Assembly (NCBI RefSeq): GCF_020819555.1
Contig: NZ_JAJHJB010000021.1
Span: forward strand, 36,337 to 100,336
Direction of reading: 5' to 3'
Length of the DNA stretch: 64,000 nucleotides
DNA from: Pelosinus baikalensis
GTDB lineage: Bacteria; Bacillota; Negativicutes; DSM-13327
Below, in pieces: positions 26,600-37,700 of the stretch. Below the pieces are notes generated by a model. That model was not told the origin of the DNA, made no database searches, and was given only the letters and a program-made list of their open reading frames with translations. Position 1 is the first letter of the stretch. Each line of letters begins with the position of its first letter. A program made the position numbers and the translations under genes.

Positions 26600-27355
26600 T
26601 TACTCGTTAAGATTAACAAATGTAAATTTTTCTTTGAGAGAACAAATATCCAAATTCATATGGGTTCTTGAAGGATAAGCGATTGCACTCATATAGCCTC
26701 CAATCGTAAATGCAATAACTCTGTATTGAGGAAAATTTTTATAATAACACATAATATCATTGTCTTGAAGTTCAATTTTGGAAATCTCCAAAACCTCAAA
26801 CGGAGTCATTAAACCCGTTTTAAGAACTTTGGATAAGGCTTCCTTGGCTGTCCATAAAAGTGTGAGACCTGTTTCATAAGAAAGCGGCAGAACGTTAATC
26901 AGATCTTTTTCATCCTCTGTTATTTGTCTTTCTAAAACATCTCTGTTTTTTAAATTTATTTTTTCGAGATCAATTCCCATAGGATGAGCCTCCGGAAAAG
27001 CAATTGCTACCCCAAAATCATCACAATGGGTAATACTAACTTGAATATTCTGTTTATTAGATATTGTAATAGGTTGGCCAAATATACCGGATTTAATTAT
27101 AATATTTGTTAAGTTTTCTTCATTAATTAGACTAGCTACCGCCTGTTTGGCAACAAAGCGCCCAATGAGGTAACTTCTGATTCGCTTTTCAAATTTTAAT
27201 GTATCATAATAATTACGTTCCTGATTATGTAAGTACTGAATTATTCCTTCATATTCTACTGTACTTGAAAAACAACAACAACATATAGTTGCCTTAAATG
27301 TATTCTCCAATCTAGTTAAGATTACCTCATCAATATAAACATTAGGTTTGTGCAT
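26600..27355 (-). CDS. 4'-phosphopantetheinyl transferase, Sfp type
   Basis: Transfers phosphopantetheine from CoA to the active Ser of carrier proteins. The 251-residue protein has the two-lobed Sfp layout with MGIDLEKI (Mg-binding Asp and Glu, near residue 125-132) and LLWTAKEALSKVLKTG (the WTxKEAxxK motif, near 175-190); RFVAKQAVA supplies the CoA-binding Arg/Lys region. The PKS genes 4 kb away have at least 11 ACP domains, so this is the obvious activator. The nearest GGAGG is about 15 nt from the ATG, longer than usual. It lies among remnants at the border of the cluster. Confidence 0.93.
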   Translation of the reverse strand: MHKPNVYIDEVILTRLENTFKATICCCCFSSTVEYEGIIQYLHNQERNYYDTLKFEKRIRSYLIGRFVAKQAVASLINEENLTNIIIKSGIFGQPITISNKQNIQVSITHCDDFGVAIAFPEAHPMGIDLEKINLKNRDVLERQITEDEKDLINVLPLSYETGLTLLWTAKEALSKVLKTGLMTPFEVLEISKIELQDNDIMCYYKNFPQYRVIAFTIGGYMSAIAYPSRTHMNLDICSLKEKFTFVNLNE

Positions 27356-27501
27356 CTTATATTAATTGATACCTCCATTTTTGTTCCTTACTTTGGTTAT
27401 CCATTTTTATTTAGAATCTATCGAAAATGAAAGAATATGTAAAGAATTTCACAGTACCTAAATAAGGTTGTAAAGAAAATAACTCTTTCCTTGCTTTTCT
27501 T

Positions 27502-27936
27502 CTACTCTAGCAGAGAACCATCACGGAGCTGTTCCTGTTTTTGGCGTAACCTTTCATTGACATAGATGAATTGTCGATAATTCACATAAGCCACCATCAT
27601 CCCAAATATTTCGGCCACCGCCACCAAAATCACCACCTGTCCCCAAGGCAACCTGCCAATGTACTCAGTCGTGACTATTGTGCCCACCCCGACTAACACA
27701 AGTACTAGAATCCATAGTAATATCGGGTGTCGATAGTTATAATTGATCAGCAGTAGACAAATACTTCGGCTAAAAGTTCCAATAATTGCTCCAGCCAAAG
27801 TTGATGCCAGTAGAATATGCAACATCACTGGCTCATAAAGCCGCACAAAGAGCGCAGTCACTCCCACTAGCAATCCAATAACCCCTGACGCGACTGCTGT
27901 CCAACCATATGCCTTGATATTTTCTGTTCTATCCAT
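27502..27936 (-). CDS. four-helix membrane protein, DUF3021-like partner of LytTR
   Basis: A 144-residue protein with four predicted membrane segments (about 14-32, 38-62, 70-88, 98-118) and a charged C-terminal tail (NERLRQKQEQLRDGSLLE). Its size, topology and position 20 nt downstream of a LytTR regulator match the DUF3021 proteins that restrain or sense for such regulators. A GGGAGTG ribosome-binding site precedes the ATG. The signal is unknown. Confidence 0.72.
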   Translation of the reverse strand: MDRTENIKAYGWTAVASGVIGLLVGVTALFVRLYEPVMLHILLASTLAGAIIGTFSRSICLLLINYNYRHPILLWILVLVLVGVGTIVTTEYIGRLPWGQVVILVAVAEIFGMMVAYVNYRQFIYVNERLRQKQEQLRDGSLLE

Positions 27937-27956
27937 ACTTCACACTCCCATGTTAA

Positions 27957-28505
27957 TTATAGTTCTAGAAACATCCGAAAGTCCTTTGCATATGTTCGCG
28001 ATACTTCCATCTCCTTGTTACTTACCAGCCGGATAATATACCGACCACCAAACCAAGGAATAATTTCCCGAACGTTTACAATATTGACCAAAAGAGACTT
28101 GCTGATGCGGATGAACCCTTTCGAGCGCAACGAATGTTCCAGCTCATAGAGCTTGAATTTGACAATTAATCGCTGATCAGGCGTTACAATATACACCAAA
28201 TTCCCCATAGCCTCAAAATACAAAATTCGGTCATGAGGAATAAGTTCATAAGTGTCCTTGTTCTCGCGCCAGCCACCAATCACCTGACGTAGACCCTCCC
28301 GTCGACCAGCCAATGTATCAAATAGATCCGTCAAATGTTCCAAGTCTTTCGGCGAAAAGATGATCACCACTCCCTGGTCTGGCTCCTCCTGCCCCCGTTC
28401 TACCAGCGCCACCTCACCTTTTTCTCCTACCACTAACCCCCGAGCAGTCAGGTGTTCTGTCAACAGCTGGTCAATGGAGCGAGAGCAAGACAGTCGAATA
28501 TTCAT
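27957..28505 (-). CDS. LytTR-family DNA-binding regulator
   Basis: A 182-residue protein without a receiver domain. The C-terminal half is a LytTR domain: HDRILYFEAMGNLVYIVT, LYELEHSLRSKGFIRISKSLLVNI and VSRTYAKDFRMFL are the expected strands and loops. The N-terminal ~80 residues (IRLSCSRSIDQLLTEHL) resemble the short N-terminal module of standalone LytTR proteins paired with DUF3021. The start at 28505 (MNIRLSCS) has a GGGGGG tract a few nt upstream; longer frames would read through it. It forms a two-gene unit with the membrane protein and may control nearby accessory genes; that is inference. Confidence 0.88.
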   Translation of the reverse strand: MNIRLSCSRSIDQLLTEHLTARGLVVGEKGEVALVERGQEEPDQGVVIIFSPKDLEHLTDLFDTLAGRREGLRQVIGGWRENKDTYELIPHDRILYFEAMGNLVYIVTPDQRLIVKFKLYELEHSLRSKGFIRISKSLLVNIVNVREIIPWFGGRYIIRLVSNKEMEVSRTYAKDFRMFLEL

Positions 28506-28901
28506 CGTGTTCCCCCCCTTCATCCTCACCGCTTCTTCCAGCCAATTCAACAAGGCTGCCCGAAGGTTTCCTTATCCAATTAATAACATCTAGAATACCA
28601 ACGTAATGATGGTAAATAATTCCGGCTATTGAACAACTCGTATAATGCAGGGTTACACGGTTCTCGCATTCTCGATTGCTGTTTAATACTAATAATTGCA
28701 ACTTTACTCCCCCCCCCAGTGACTCGCCTTCATCTTAACAAATATATCCAAATATAGCAAACTCCCCTTGATAAGTGGCGAAAAAACGCTAGTAACTTGC
28801 TTATGGCAAGAATTGAAATTTTTTAGTAGCGCAGAAGGTCTATTATAATTTAATACTCTTCCCTGAAAGTAATATACTAATTTAAACGAAGTTAAGGCTT
28901 A
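28506..28901. other. intergenic region with C9 homopolymer
   Basis: Upstream region of the LytTR gene. It contains a run of nine C (28709-28717; G9 on the transcribed side), about 205 nt before the LytTR start. No gene is supported; frames on both strands here are overlaps without ribosome-binding sites. Confidence 0.45.
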
Positions 28902-29208
28902 TGAGGTGGTTTGTTGGTATTATTAACAATTTCATCGGTGGGATTTGCAAGTCCGCTAAATGACTTTTCACAAGGGAAGATTGCCATTGATATTTCACTA
29001 AGACCAAATCCCAATTTAAAAATGACTGAAAAGACTAGTCCTTGGCCTAAAAATTTTGATGGGAAAAATAGCACAGAATATGATGGTAACATTTGGTTTA
29101 GGTAATAACTTTGCTTTTCAATATCACAAAGCTGACCTAAATTCTGACTATACCGAAAATATTTATGGAAATTTGTTCAAACATGATGGTAATGAAAAAC
29201 TCACATAA
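28902..29208 (+). pseudogene. broken outer-membrane-protein gene
   Basis: The frame at 28911 gives the back half of a signal peptide and mature start (LLTISSVGFASPLNDFSQGK, then AIDISLRPN) but has a stop just upstream, so the signal start is frame-shifted off. Around 29085-29100 the coding sense moves to another frame: VTFGLGNNFAFQYHKADLN continues to a stop at 29206-29208. Signal peptide followed by alternating short beta-type strands fits small porin-like proteins of diderm Firmicutes. Two frame breaks and early truncation show it is dead. Confidence 0.6.
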
Positions 29209-29708
29209 GAAAAAATATCGTTTGGGACTACCCCGCTTTTGATAGACAATTGGAATAGTTAAATGAATGGTTCTTGCTCAAACTGCCTTGGGGTATTTAT
29301 CCCCAAGGCAGAATATTTTTTCTGCCTATTATAAATATTCGATGTATTCGAATACGTTTTTTTTACCTAGTTCTCTACTTTTCAATAGTCCTGTACCTCG
29401 GTTTTATAAAAGAACTCATCCCAACTTTTTTCCCCTCTTTGTTAATACTTAGCCTTCCTCAAAGGGACATACTCCCTGTTAACGCTCTAGGCATAAAAAT
29501 ACCCCCTTAATAAACAAGTTATACGTTTAATCATACTTCCTGTCTACTAAGGGGGTAGCACACTATGTTCTCCACCATGCTTTCTGTCTACAACAGGAGT
29601 CTTTTTCTTTATTGTCTGAAATTAGGGATTCGGTTTTATCACAGTTCCATTTCTTATCCATATTAATAAAGGGTTAATTCTTGCTCTGTTAAAATTGAGT
29701 TACTAATA
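29209..29708. other. intergenic region with two hairpins
   Basis: No supported gene. It contains the terminator at 29283-29317 and a 10-bp perfect inverted repeat TACCCCCTTA (29500-29509) with TAAGGGGGTA (29548-29557) around a 38-nt loop. Short + strand frames here lack ribosome-binding sites. Confidence 0.5.
29283..29317 (+). terminator. rho-independent terminator after the OMP remnant
   Basis: CTGCCTTGGGG and its exact complement around a 7-nt loop, followed by AATATTTTTT on the + strand: an intact terminator about 75 nt past the broken gene. Confidence 0.85.
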
Positions 29709-30272
29709 CTAAATAATCGCTCTTGCCAATTTATCAGTAACTTCTTTGGCTCTATCGTTAAAATCAGGTTCACTACTAAGCGAGATGATATATTTCCCAA
29801 CGGAATTGCATTTCAGTACGCCCATCATTGACCTGTCGAAAATTACCTGCACAAGGTCTGCATTCCCCTCGGTTGGTCCTCCGCAAGTAACTAGAAGCGC
29901 AACACGTTTGCCGTCAATAAATGATGTCTGATTGGGAGAGCCATAATCTATCGTCAGGCATAGATGCCTGTCAATCAGAGATTTTATCTGTGAAGTAAAG
30001 TCAAAAGCATATATCGGAGATGCATAAACAATAGCGTCTGCTGATATCATTCGCTCAAATATGGATACTGCATCATCTTTTAGTGCACAGCCAAGTTCAT
30101 CCTGTTTTTGCATACAAGCTAAACACCCAACACATCCTTTGATAGTATAGTCAGTAAGGTGTATCCTTTCCACTTCATGACCTTTGGAAAGGATATTTTC
30201 TTCAAACATACTAAGTGCCTCTGCAGTTTTGCCATTTTTTTTCGGGCTTCCTAGAAGCGTTACTACCTTCAT
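29709..30272 (-). CDS. flavodoxin-fold NAD(P)H/FMN oxidoreductase, iron-sulfur-flavoprotein-like
   Basis: A 187-residue protein starting MKVVTLLGSPKKNGKTAEAL, the FMN phosphate loop of the NADPH-dependent FMN reductase family. A Cys cluster CVGCLACMQKQDELGC (C-x2-C-x2-C-x8-C spacing as visible) could bind an iron-sulfur cluster, as in archaeal and clostridial iron-sulfur flavoproteins, followed by AIVYASPIYAFDFTSQIKSLIDR. The start at 30272 has AAAGGGG upstream; the longer frame to 30305 includes it. It stands alone; its electron partners are unknown. Confidence 0.85.
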   Translation of the reverse strand: MKVVTLLGSPKKNGKTAEALSMFEENILSKGHEVERIHLTDYTIKGCVGCLACMQKQDELGCALKDDAVSIFERMISADAIVYASPIYAFDFTSQIKSLIDRHLCLTIDYGSPNQTSFIDGKRVALLVTCGGPTEGNADLVQVIFDRSMMGVLKCNSVGKYIISLSSEPDFNDRAKEVTDKLARAII

Positions 30273-30412
30273 AAAAATTCCCCTTTCAATTCCTTTATAT
30301 TTCAATTTTTTATTTTCTACTCCCCGAGCACTTGCAACTTCCCTCCCCCCAATAATGCTTTTATTATAACAACTATTTACATATATGACAATTTTAGTAT
30401 GGTGAGTGGTAG

Positions 30413-30562
30413 AAAAATACAGATAACCTGCTTGTAATAGAAGTAAAAGACAACGTAGCGCTTAGAAAAGCTTCGGCGGGAGATAATTTTCCAGCTATTA
30501 TTTCTTTAGATGATCCAAATATAATAACGAACTTACCACCTCTGGTCCCATCAGCGGCATAA
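30413..30562 (+). pseudogene. short 3' gene remnant
   Basis: A frame of about 50 codons between stops reads DNLLVIEVKDNVALRKASAG, then DNFPAIISLDDPNIITNLPP, ending LVPSAA. It has convincing protein composition but no start codon with a ribosome-binding site. I do not recognise the family. It is best read as the tail of a deleted rightward gene. Confidence 0.35.
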
Positions 30563-30602
30563 GCAAACACTACGTTCCAGCCTATGTATGTATAGATCGC
30601 TG

Positions 30603-31460
30603 CTATGCTTGTCTAAAATCCTCGGCGGCCGTCCTTTGAAATAGGCGTAAATTTAACGTCGGAAATAATCGGTCAAACCACCAAAGAAATTTGTACTTCC
30701 ACTGCATAACAATGATTGCTTCATTCTTGCCAATTGCATCTAATGCTTTAGCAGCAAAAATATCCGGAGACATCGGTTTAAATTTCTTAATCATTTGTCG
30801 TGTCTTCTCGACTTGCTCCGGTGATCGCTCCTGAAGGACTTTTCCATATTTCCCGCATTGATCAAGAATTGGAGTTTGAACATAACCAGGGCATAGAGCA
30901 CTTACACGGATTCCTGCTTGTGCAGCTTCCATCCGCAGTGCCTTGGAAAGTCCAACAACGGCATGTTTAGTGGTAGTATAACCGATCTTACCCGGCATAG
31001 CTAACAAGCCAGCGAATGAGGCAGTATTGACGATATGCCCAAATCCTTGCTCCTGCATAACCGGGTACGCCGCCTGTACTCCGTGGATCACACCGCGGAG
31101 ATTGACATCAATAATTTTATTCCAGTCTTCAATTCCATAAGCAGAAGCAGGACCTGACATAGTAATTCCGGCATTATTAAACATATAATCTAACCTGCCC
31201 GTACGTTTGACAGTTTCATAGATCAGGGCCTCAACGGCGCAGTAATCGACAATATTGAGTTCCGCTGCGGTTGCTTCCCCCCCCGCTTCCCGAATCTCAG
31301 CAGCAACTTCTTTCGCCAAATCTATTTGGCAATCAGCAAGAATGACTTCACATCCCCGTCTTGCTAGTTCCCTACCAAAAGCTGCACCAATCCCAGATGC
31401 ACCACCAGTAATAATCGCAACTGATCCATTAAAAACTCCATTTTTTTTGTCCAATTTCAT
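30603..31460 (-). CDS. short-chain dehydrogenase/reductase
   Basis: A 285-residue classical SDR: cofactor loop TGGASGIGAAFGREL (near residue 17), NNAGITMSGP, and catalytic Ser-Tyr-Lys (NTASFAGLLAMPGKIGYTTTKHAV). After the first strand an Asp (ILADCQIDL) suggests NAD(H) rather than NADP(H) preference, though this is weak evidence. The start at 31460 (MKLDKKNG) has TGGAGG upstream; the longer frame to 31517 includes that site. It follows the PKS genes on the same strand after about 280 nt and a hairpin, so it may be a tailoring reductase or an unrelated neighbour. Confidence 0.9.
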   Translation of the reverse strand: MKLDKKNGVFNGSVAIITGGASGIGAAFGRELARRGCEVILADCQIDLAKEVAAEIREAGGEATAAELNIVDYCAVEALIYETVKRTGRLDYMFNNAGITMSGPASAYGIEDWNKIIDVNLRGVIHGVQAAYPVMQEQGFGHIVNTASFAGLLAMPGKIGYTTTKHAVVGLSKALRMEAAQAGIRVSALCPGYVQTPILDQCGKYGKVLQERSPEQVEKTRQMIKKFKPMSPDIFAAKALDAIGKNEAIIVMQWKYKFLWWFDRLFPTLNLRLFQRTAAEDFRQA

Positions 31461-31594
31461 ATAGAACCTCCATAAAAACATTTTAGAGCATACTGTCTCA
31501 AAAGATTGTTTGAACATATTGAAGTGTTCTTACAACTAACTTTTTAACTATTACTTTGGGTAAACCCTAGTCAGTTTAGTAAAAATGCCTAGTT

Positions 31595-31626
31595 GGGTAG
31601 GACTACCATAGTGGTAGCCCATACCC
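31595..31626 (-). terminator. hairpin between PKS C and the SDR gene
   Basis: On the minus strand GGGTATGGGCTACCA and TGGTAGTCCTACCC pair with a bulge and one wobble around a CTA loop, 115 nt past the PKS C stop. The T tail is weak, so it may be a partial terminator of the PKS transcript. Confidence 0.5.
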
Positions 31627-31742
31627 CCAAATCTCCAGCACCACACTCTTTAGGCATTGATTCATTGCATTACACAAATCAGTTTGTACTTTTCCTACCC
31701 GTTGCACTTCTTCGTACATCTTAATAATACTTCTTTTAATTT

Positions 31743-34700
31743 CTATTCCTTTTTAACAGTTTTCTTGGTTACCATTTCTTCTCTTTGAACCTCCTGAATC
31801 GCCATGTGTTTTTTTATAAAAGATTTTAGAAACGTTGTCGAAAGTACTTTTCCAGAATATAGTTTTTCACAAAACGCAAGAATTGTTTCATACGCTTTAG
31901 GTTCAGATAGTATCATAAAATGATTGGAAGAATCTGCATCCATTAAATAAAATTTAGGAAACAGTTGCTTCCATTCTTCCCAATAATTCACGTGGTCTGA
32001 TGAAATTTCACCAGTTGCGATTGTTAAATAGGGTTCTAATTCTCCCATGAATAATCTGCTCTTGTTACGAAAATAGTAGCAGGTTACTGCTTGGGGGTCA
32101 GGTAACGGCAAAACAGAATAACTATCTAATTCATAGGACTGCTGAATCTTTACAAATCGCTGAATCAGAGTATATAATTGTGTTTTTGTTTTGGTCAGCC
32201 CACGTCCTGTAGCAAGCATGATCAATTGCTGTAAGAACTCCTCATCCTCCATATTTGAGGTCACTTCATCCCTATGAACAAGCGTTTGGGCTAAATTCCC
32301 TGAGTCTTGTTGAATTGTAGCTGCCAACTCCAGGTTAACGCCTTGTAAAATCCTAGATTTTTGTGATAAATTTATGTGTTTCAATCCCAAACTATCAAAT
32401 GTATCCACTATAGTAATCGTATCAACGACTTGTCCTAGCTCTTGAAGTTGACGTGTTACTTCATATGCTAAACATCCACCTAAAGAATATCCACCCAAAT
32501 CATATGGTCCCTCTGGTTGAACTGTTTGAACAATGTGAGCATAATATGAAGCTATTTGTTGGATACCATGTAAGAAGGATTGATTATTAACCCAGCCCTG
32601 GGCTTGAATCCCATAAAAAGGTCGTTGACTCTTCTGCGCAATTGCTTTATAGTTTACTACTCCACCTTGCGCATCGTGAAACCAAAATACAGGTCGTCCT
32701 TTAGAGCCTTGATTGAGGCGGATGAGTTCAGGAAATTGCGACCAGGTGGATAGCAGGGCAAGATTGGTGTGTTGTCTTAACAACATTGATCTGTTTTCAC
32801 TTTGCAGTTGTACAACATTAACGATATCTTGTATTGTTCTACTTTCCTGTAGTTTGACCAAATCAATTGTCGGATCTACCTGCGCTTGCAATTGCTGTAA
32901 TAATTGCATCAAAATTATTGAATCAAACCCATATTCATTTATGGGTTTATTAAGATTTATCTCTGCTGGCGTCAGTCCCAGTAAACCAGATATTATATTG
33001 ACTACTTGCCTAGATGCAGGCGCAGCAGCGCTGACAATGCTATCCTGCAATCTATGCTGTTCTATTATTAATTTGGATTTATGCCCAGACTCGATCCAAC
33101 ACCGTCGTTTTTCAAAGGGATAAGTAGGCAGAGATATTCGTCGAGCTTCTTGCCCTTCATAGAGTGTTTCCCATGGAATCTTGCCGCCTTGCGTCCAATA
33201 TAGCGCAATTTTCCCAAGATCTTTTTCCGCCAATAACATTTGAACTACAGTCTCCTCAATTTTGCCTGAAAGCAAGCTTTTAATCTTAGAATGGTCTTCT
33301 TCCAGATTTCCTGTAAAGATGCGTATGGAAGTATCTACTTCTCCATCTTCTTTAATCGTTCTCAGATATTCTTTTAGACCTTGCGTTATTTCTTCTTGGT
33401 TATTTACTATCATTGCTAAACGAAATTCCATTGCTTCTCTTCCAACTTGCAGTGTATAAGCAAAATCAGGTAAGGAAATTTCTTTGTTAAGCTCTATAAA
33501 ATCAAGCATTTGTTGAACAGATTCCAACAATCGATCTGCATTTTTAGCTGAAAATACTAAAACATGAGGCTGGATTTCCGCAGTCATTTGATTCATTTTT
33601 TCTCGCGAAGAAATATATTCTTCTAAAACCACATGCGTATTCGTTCCACCAAATCCATAGCTATTAATACTGGCACGTCGTGGTAGATTCTTTCCTTTTT
33701 CATCTGTAAATGCATTCCAATTTTGGTTCTCTGCAGTAATTTTAAATGAACTCCCTTTTAGTGAAATGTTTTCATTTAAAATTTTATATCCAGGAACTCC
33801 CGGTATGATTTTATTACGTATAGCCAAGACCACCTTAAACAATCCAGCCATACCAGAAACGATTTCCCCATGCCCAATACAAGGTTTTAAACTACTAATA
33901 TAGCAGGGAGATGCTTCTTTTGAATTCCGTGAGTATGCCGTTTCGAGTTCCTGATATCCTGCTTTTAACGCATTGATTTCAATACCATCTCCTAAGGGAG
34001 AAGCAATCCCATGCGCTTCAATATAGGCTACTGTCCGCGGATCAATATTTGCTTCCTGATAGGCCTGAAGCATAGCAGCTTTCATCCCATTTGCATTGGG
34101 AGCAGTCAAGGACATACCTTTGCCGCCATGTGATACCCCTGTACCTTTAATCACCGCATAGATGTGATCACCATTCTCAATAGCTTTATGCAAAGGTTTG
34201 ATAATTATCGCGCCAGCACCTTCACTGCGTACATACCCATTAGCACTTGCCTGAAAAGACTTAGCTTGCCCCTTCGGACTTAGATAACCCATTGCTTCAA
34301 AGCCAATGAAACCTCTCGGGGAAAGCAGTAAATTAACGGCACCAACAATGGCTTGCTCACATTCATGATGATAAATTGATTGAATTGCACGATGTAAGGC
34401 GACAAATGTTGAAGCGCAAGCCGCTTCACAATATTCACTCGGTCCGTGTAAATTCAATGCGTAGGAAATACGATTAGGGATAATTGACGGAATAGCATTT
34501 GTTATAGATAAAGGATTATTTGAGGACATCTTTACTATATCTGTATACTCGCTAAGCCCGGCAGTAATAAATACTCCTGTAGTACTTTGTGACAGTGCTT
34601 TCGGTGTAATTCCCGCGTCTTCAATAGCTTTCCAAATATAGGTCATTAGCAGACGCTGTTGTGGATCTATGAATTCAGCTTCTCGGGGAGAAATGCCGAA

Positions 34701-37700
34701 AAACAGCGAATCAAATCTATCTACTCCATCAATAAACCCGCCCCATTTAATGTTGGTTTTATTCACCGCCGGATCACCGTAATACTCTCGCCAATCCCAG
34801 CGGTCTTTAGGAATCTCTGTGATACAATCCTTGCCTTCAACGAGATTTTCCCAAAATTCATTTACATCGCTTGCCATAGGAAATGTGCCACTCATGCCTA
34901 CGATTGCAATAGGCTCAGGAGTGAGTGATTCCATTTTTTCTGGAAATAACGTCATCGTTCTTGCAAACCGTGAACGTTGCCTTTTGCTTGGTGGGCGTTC
35001 TTCTTTCTCGTCTTCCACGGCTTGTACAGGAGTTCTAGTCCTGGTTTGTACTCCAAATCGAGCAGCAAACACAGACTGGTGTTCTTCGATCAAATAGGTA
35101 GCAAGACTGTAAAGGGTTGGCTGTTCGAAGAACATGGTAGGTGCCACTTCTATCTTGTTTTCCTGATTGATTATATTGGCAAATTCGGTCAGCGTGACTG
35201 AATCAAATCCATATTCACTCAGATCAGTATCGACATCAATATCTTCCACCTTCACATTGAGTAATTTCGATACAATTTGAATTAAAGAAGCTACCACCTT
35301 GTCGAATAAATTACTAGTATCAATCTCTATTGTATCCTCGGATGCCACAACAGCTTTCTCTAGTTTCAGATTCTTTTGTACCCCAAATCGCGTGGCAAAG
35401 ACAGACTGATGTTCTTCTATTAAATAGGCAGCGATATTATGGAGAGTTGGTTGTTCGAAGAACATGGTGGGAGCCACTTCAATTTTGTTTTCCTGATTGA
35501 TTATATTGGCAAATTCGGTCAGTGTGATTGAATCAAATCCATATTCACTCAAATCAGTTTCGAGATCGATGTCTTCGGACTTAACCTTGAGTAATTTAGA
35601 TACAATTTGCGTCAGAGAAACCTGCACCTTTTCCAGTAAATTGTCCGTATCAATACCTACTGAACTAGTCGATGACACAGAAGCTTTTTCAGTTATTTTA
35701 GTAATAGAAGTCGCCATCGAAAACAGCTTTTGCTTGATTCGTGCCGAATTCCCTTCCATCACCCTCACCTGGTCTTTGCCAAAGGCTAATCCTTGATACA
35801 AAGCTTTGATACCAGTTGAGGTCTGCATGGCAATCATCCCTGTGCTTTGCCAGATCATGTTTTCTATCGCTGCATTGACGCTCATCCCCCCCTCTTTCCA
35901 CAGAGGCCAATTAATGGAGAGGGTCTTGCCCTGCCGTTGATTTAACGCCACCATATTATTACGATACTTAGCATAGTTGTCCATAAAGGCATTAGCAGCA
36001 GCGTAATCGGCTTGACCAATATTCCCCATAACCCCCACACCAGATGAAAAGACGATAAAAAAGTCAAGAGGCAGATCTTTGCTGACTCGATCCAGATTAA
36101 CCATTCCATTGACCTTAGGTGCCAGTACTTCTTGCACCTCATCTCCATTTTTTTTGAGAATAAATTTGTCACGAATTACCCCTGCTCCATGAATAATGCC
36201 ATTAAGACTCCCAAATTCCTCTTGAATGTTCTGGAATAAGTCAATAACCGCCTTCTCTTGGGTCACATCAACTTGTTTATATACAACCCTAGCACCTAAT
36301 GTCTCTAATTCCTTCAATTGTGCTTGCTTATCCTCACTTAGCAGAGATCGACCAGTGAGCACCAGTGTTGCGTCCTTGACTCGATGCACTATTTCTTCAG
36401 CAAAAATGAGTCCCAGACCACCCGCGCCACCAGTAATTAAATAGACTCCACGGTCTTTCCATGGAATGTTTGCTTTTTCTTGCGAAACTTGTATATCACT
36501 CCAGCCGATAACATATCGTTTGCCGCCATAGTAGCGAATTTGCTGATCTTTAGAGCTTTGGCTGTTCTCCTTCAGGACCTTTACTATTTCCTCTGCATTT
36601 TGCCGGACTTCTACTTCAATTAGCTGCCCTATCAGTTTCGGATTTTCCAATTGGGCAGTTTTCAATAGTCCAGAAAGTCCAGAGAATAGTTGTTGTCCTT
36701 CTAAGTCTGATACTACAATTTGAATTAACACTTTTCCCTTAGGTTTATCCTTTAGTATCCGTTGAATTTCCTCAAAAGCCTGTACGACATAGCTCCGAAA
36801 CCGCTCCTCAATTCCTTTCTGGCTGGATTGCAAGACAAGACAACGTACCCCGTTAATCTGGTTTTTGATGCTTTCCTTCGACATTTCATCCAATTCACAA
36901 AGCATCACCACATGGTGAATATACTCAGCGGATTTGGCTTCTTCTGATAGACCTTGTTCTTGCCAATAAGGTTCAAGTATCATCATTTCATTATTTGTCA
37001 GAGATGCTGCCGTGCCGACTTCCCCTTCCAGAACCCTTGAAGAGAATTTCTTCATTCTTACACAAATATTTCCCTGTTCGTCACACAAATCAATATCGAG
37101 TTTCTGTACTTTATCTCCAGCTTTGCTGCCATCACTGTAGCGAACGAGAGCCCACATGGCGGAGCTACATTTTTCAATAATCTCAAGCGATTGCAAGGCG
37201 AAAGGTAATGAAGGTTTAAGTGATGCTATGTTACCCGCAATCTTTAAATCACCTGTGCTCATCATTAACCCAATCGACGCTTGCAAGGCAGCATCCATCA
37301 GACTGGGATGCAAGGTAAACTGGTCTTTTGTTTCTGAGACAGATACTGGTAGGGACAGCTTAGCTAAGACTTGATCATGACCTACATAGACCATATTAAT
37401 CCCCTGGTGCCCCGGTCCATAATTAATCCCGATTGCTTTGAATGCCTCATAGCACTGATTCGAGTTCAAACTACTTTGGCTGCACTGAGCCTGTAAGGTC
37501 TTAAGATTCAAAGCTGGAACTTTACCAACTGTACTTAATAAAGCCCTGCCCTGGCTATGCACTATAGGTTCTATGTCAATACTTCCCGACTCACTATAAA
37601 TTTCATAGTCAATCACACCGTTCCCTTCTGGGTAGAGTCCGATGTGTATCTGAACTGGCTGGTTTCCGACAGCAACAGGTCTAGCCCAAACTACATTTTT

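Noticed and set aside
28471..28701. 76-codon minus frame overlapping the LytTR start
   Set aside because: It overlaps the better-supported LytTR gene in another frame and has no ribosome-binding site.
32713..33123. 136-codon + strand frame inside PKS C, and many similar ones across the PKS genes
   Set aside because: All are antisense shadows of the PKS reading frames without ribosome-binding sites.
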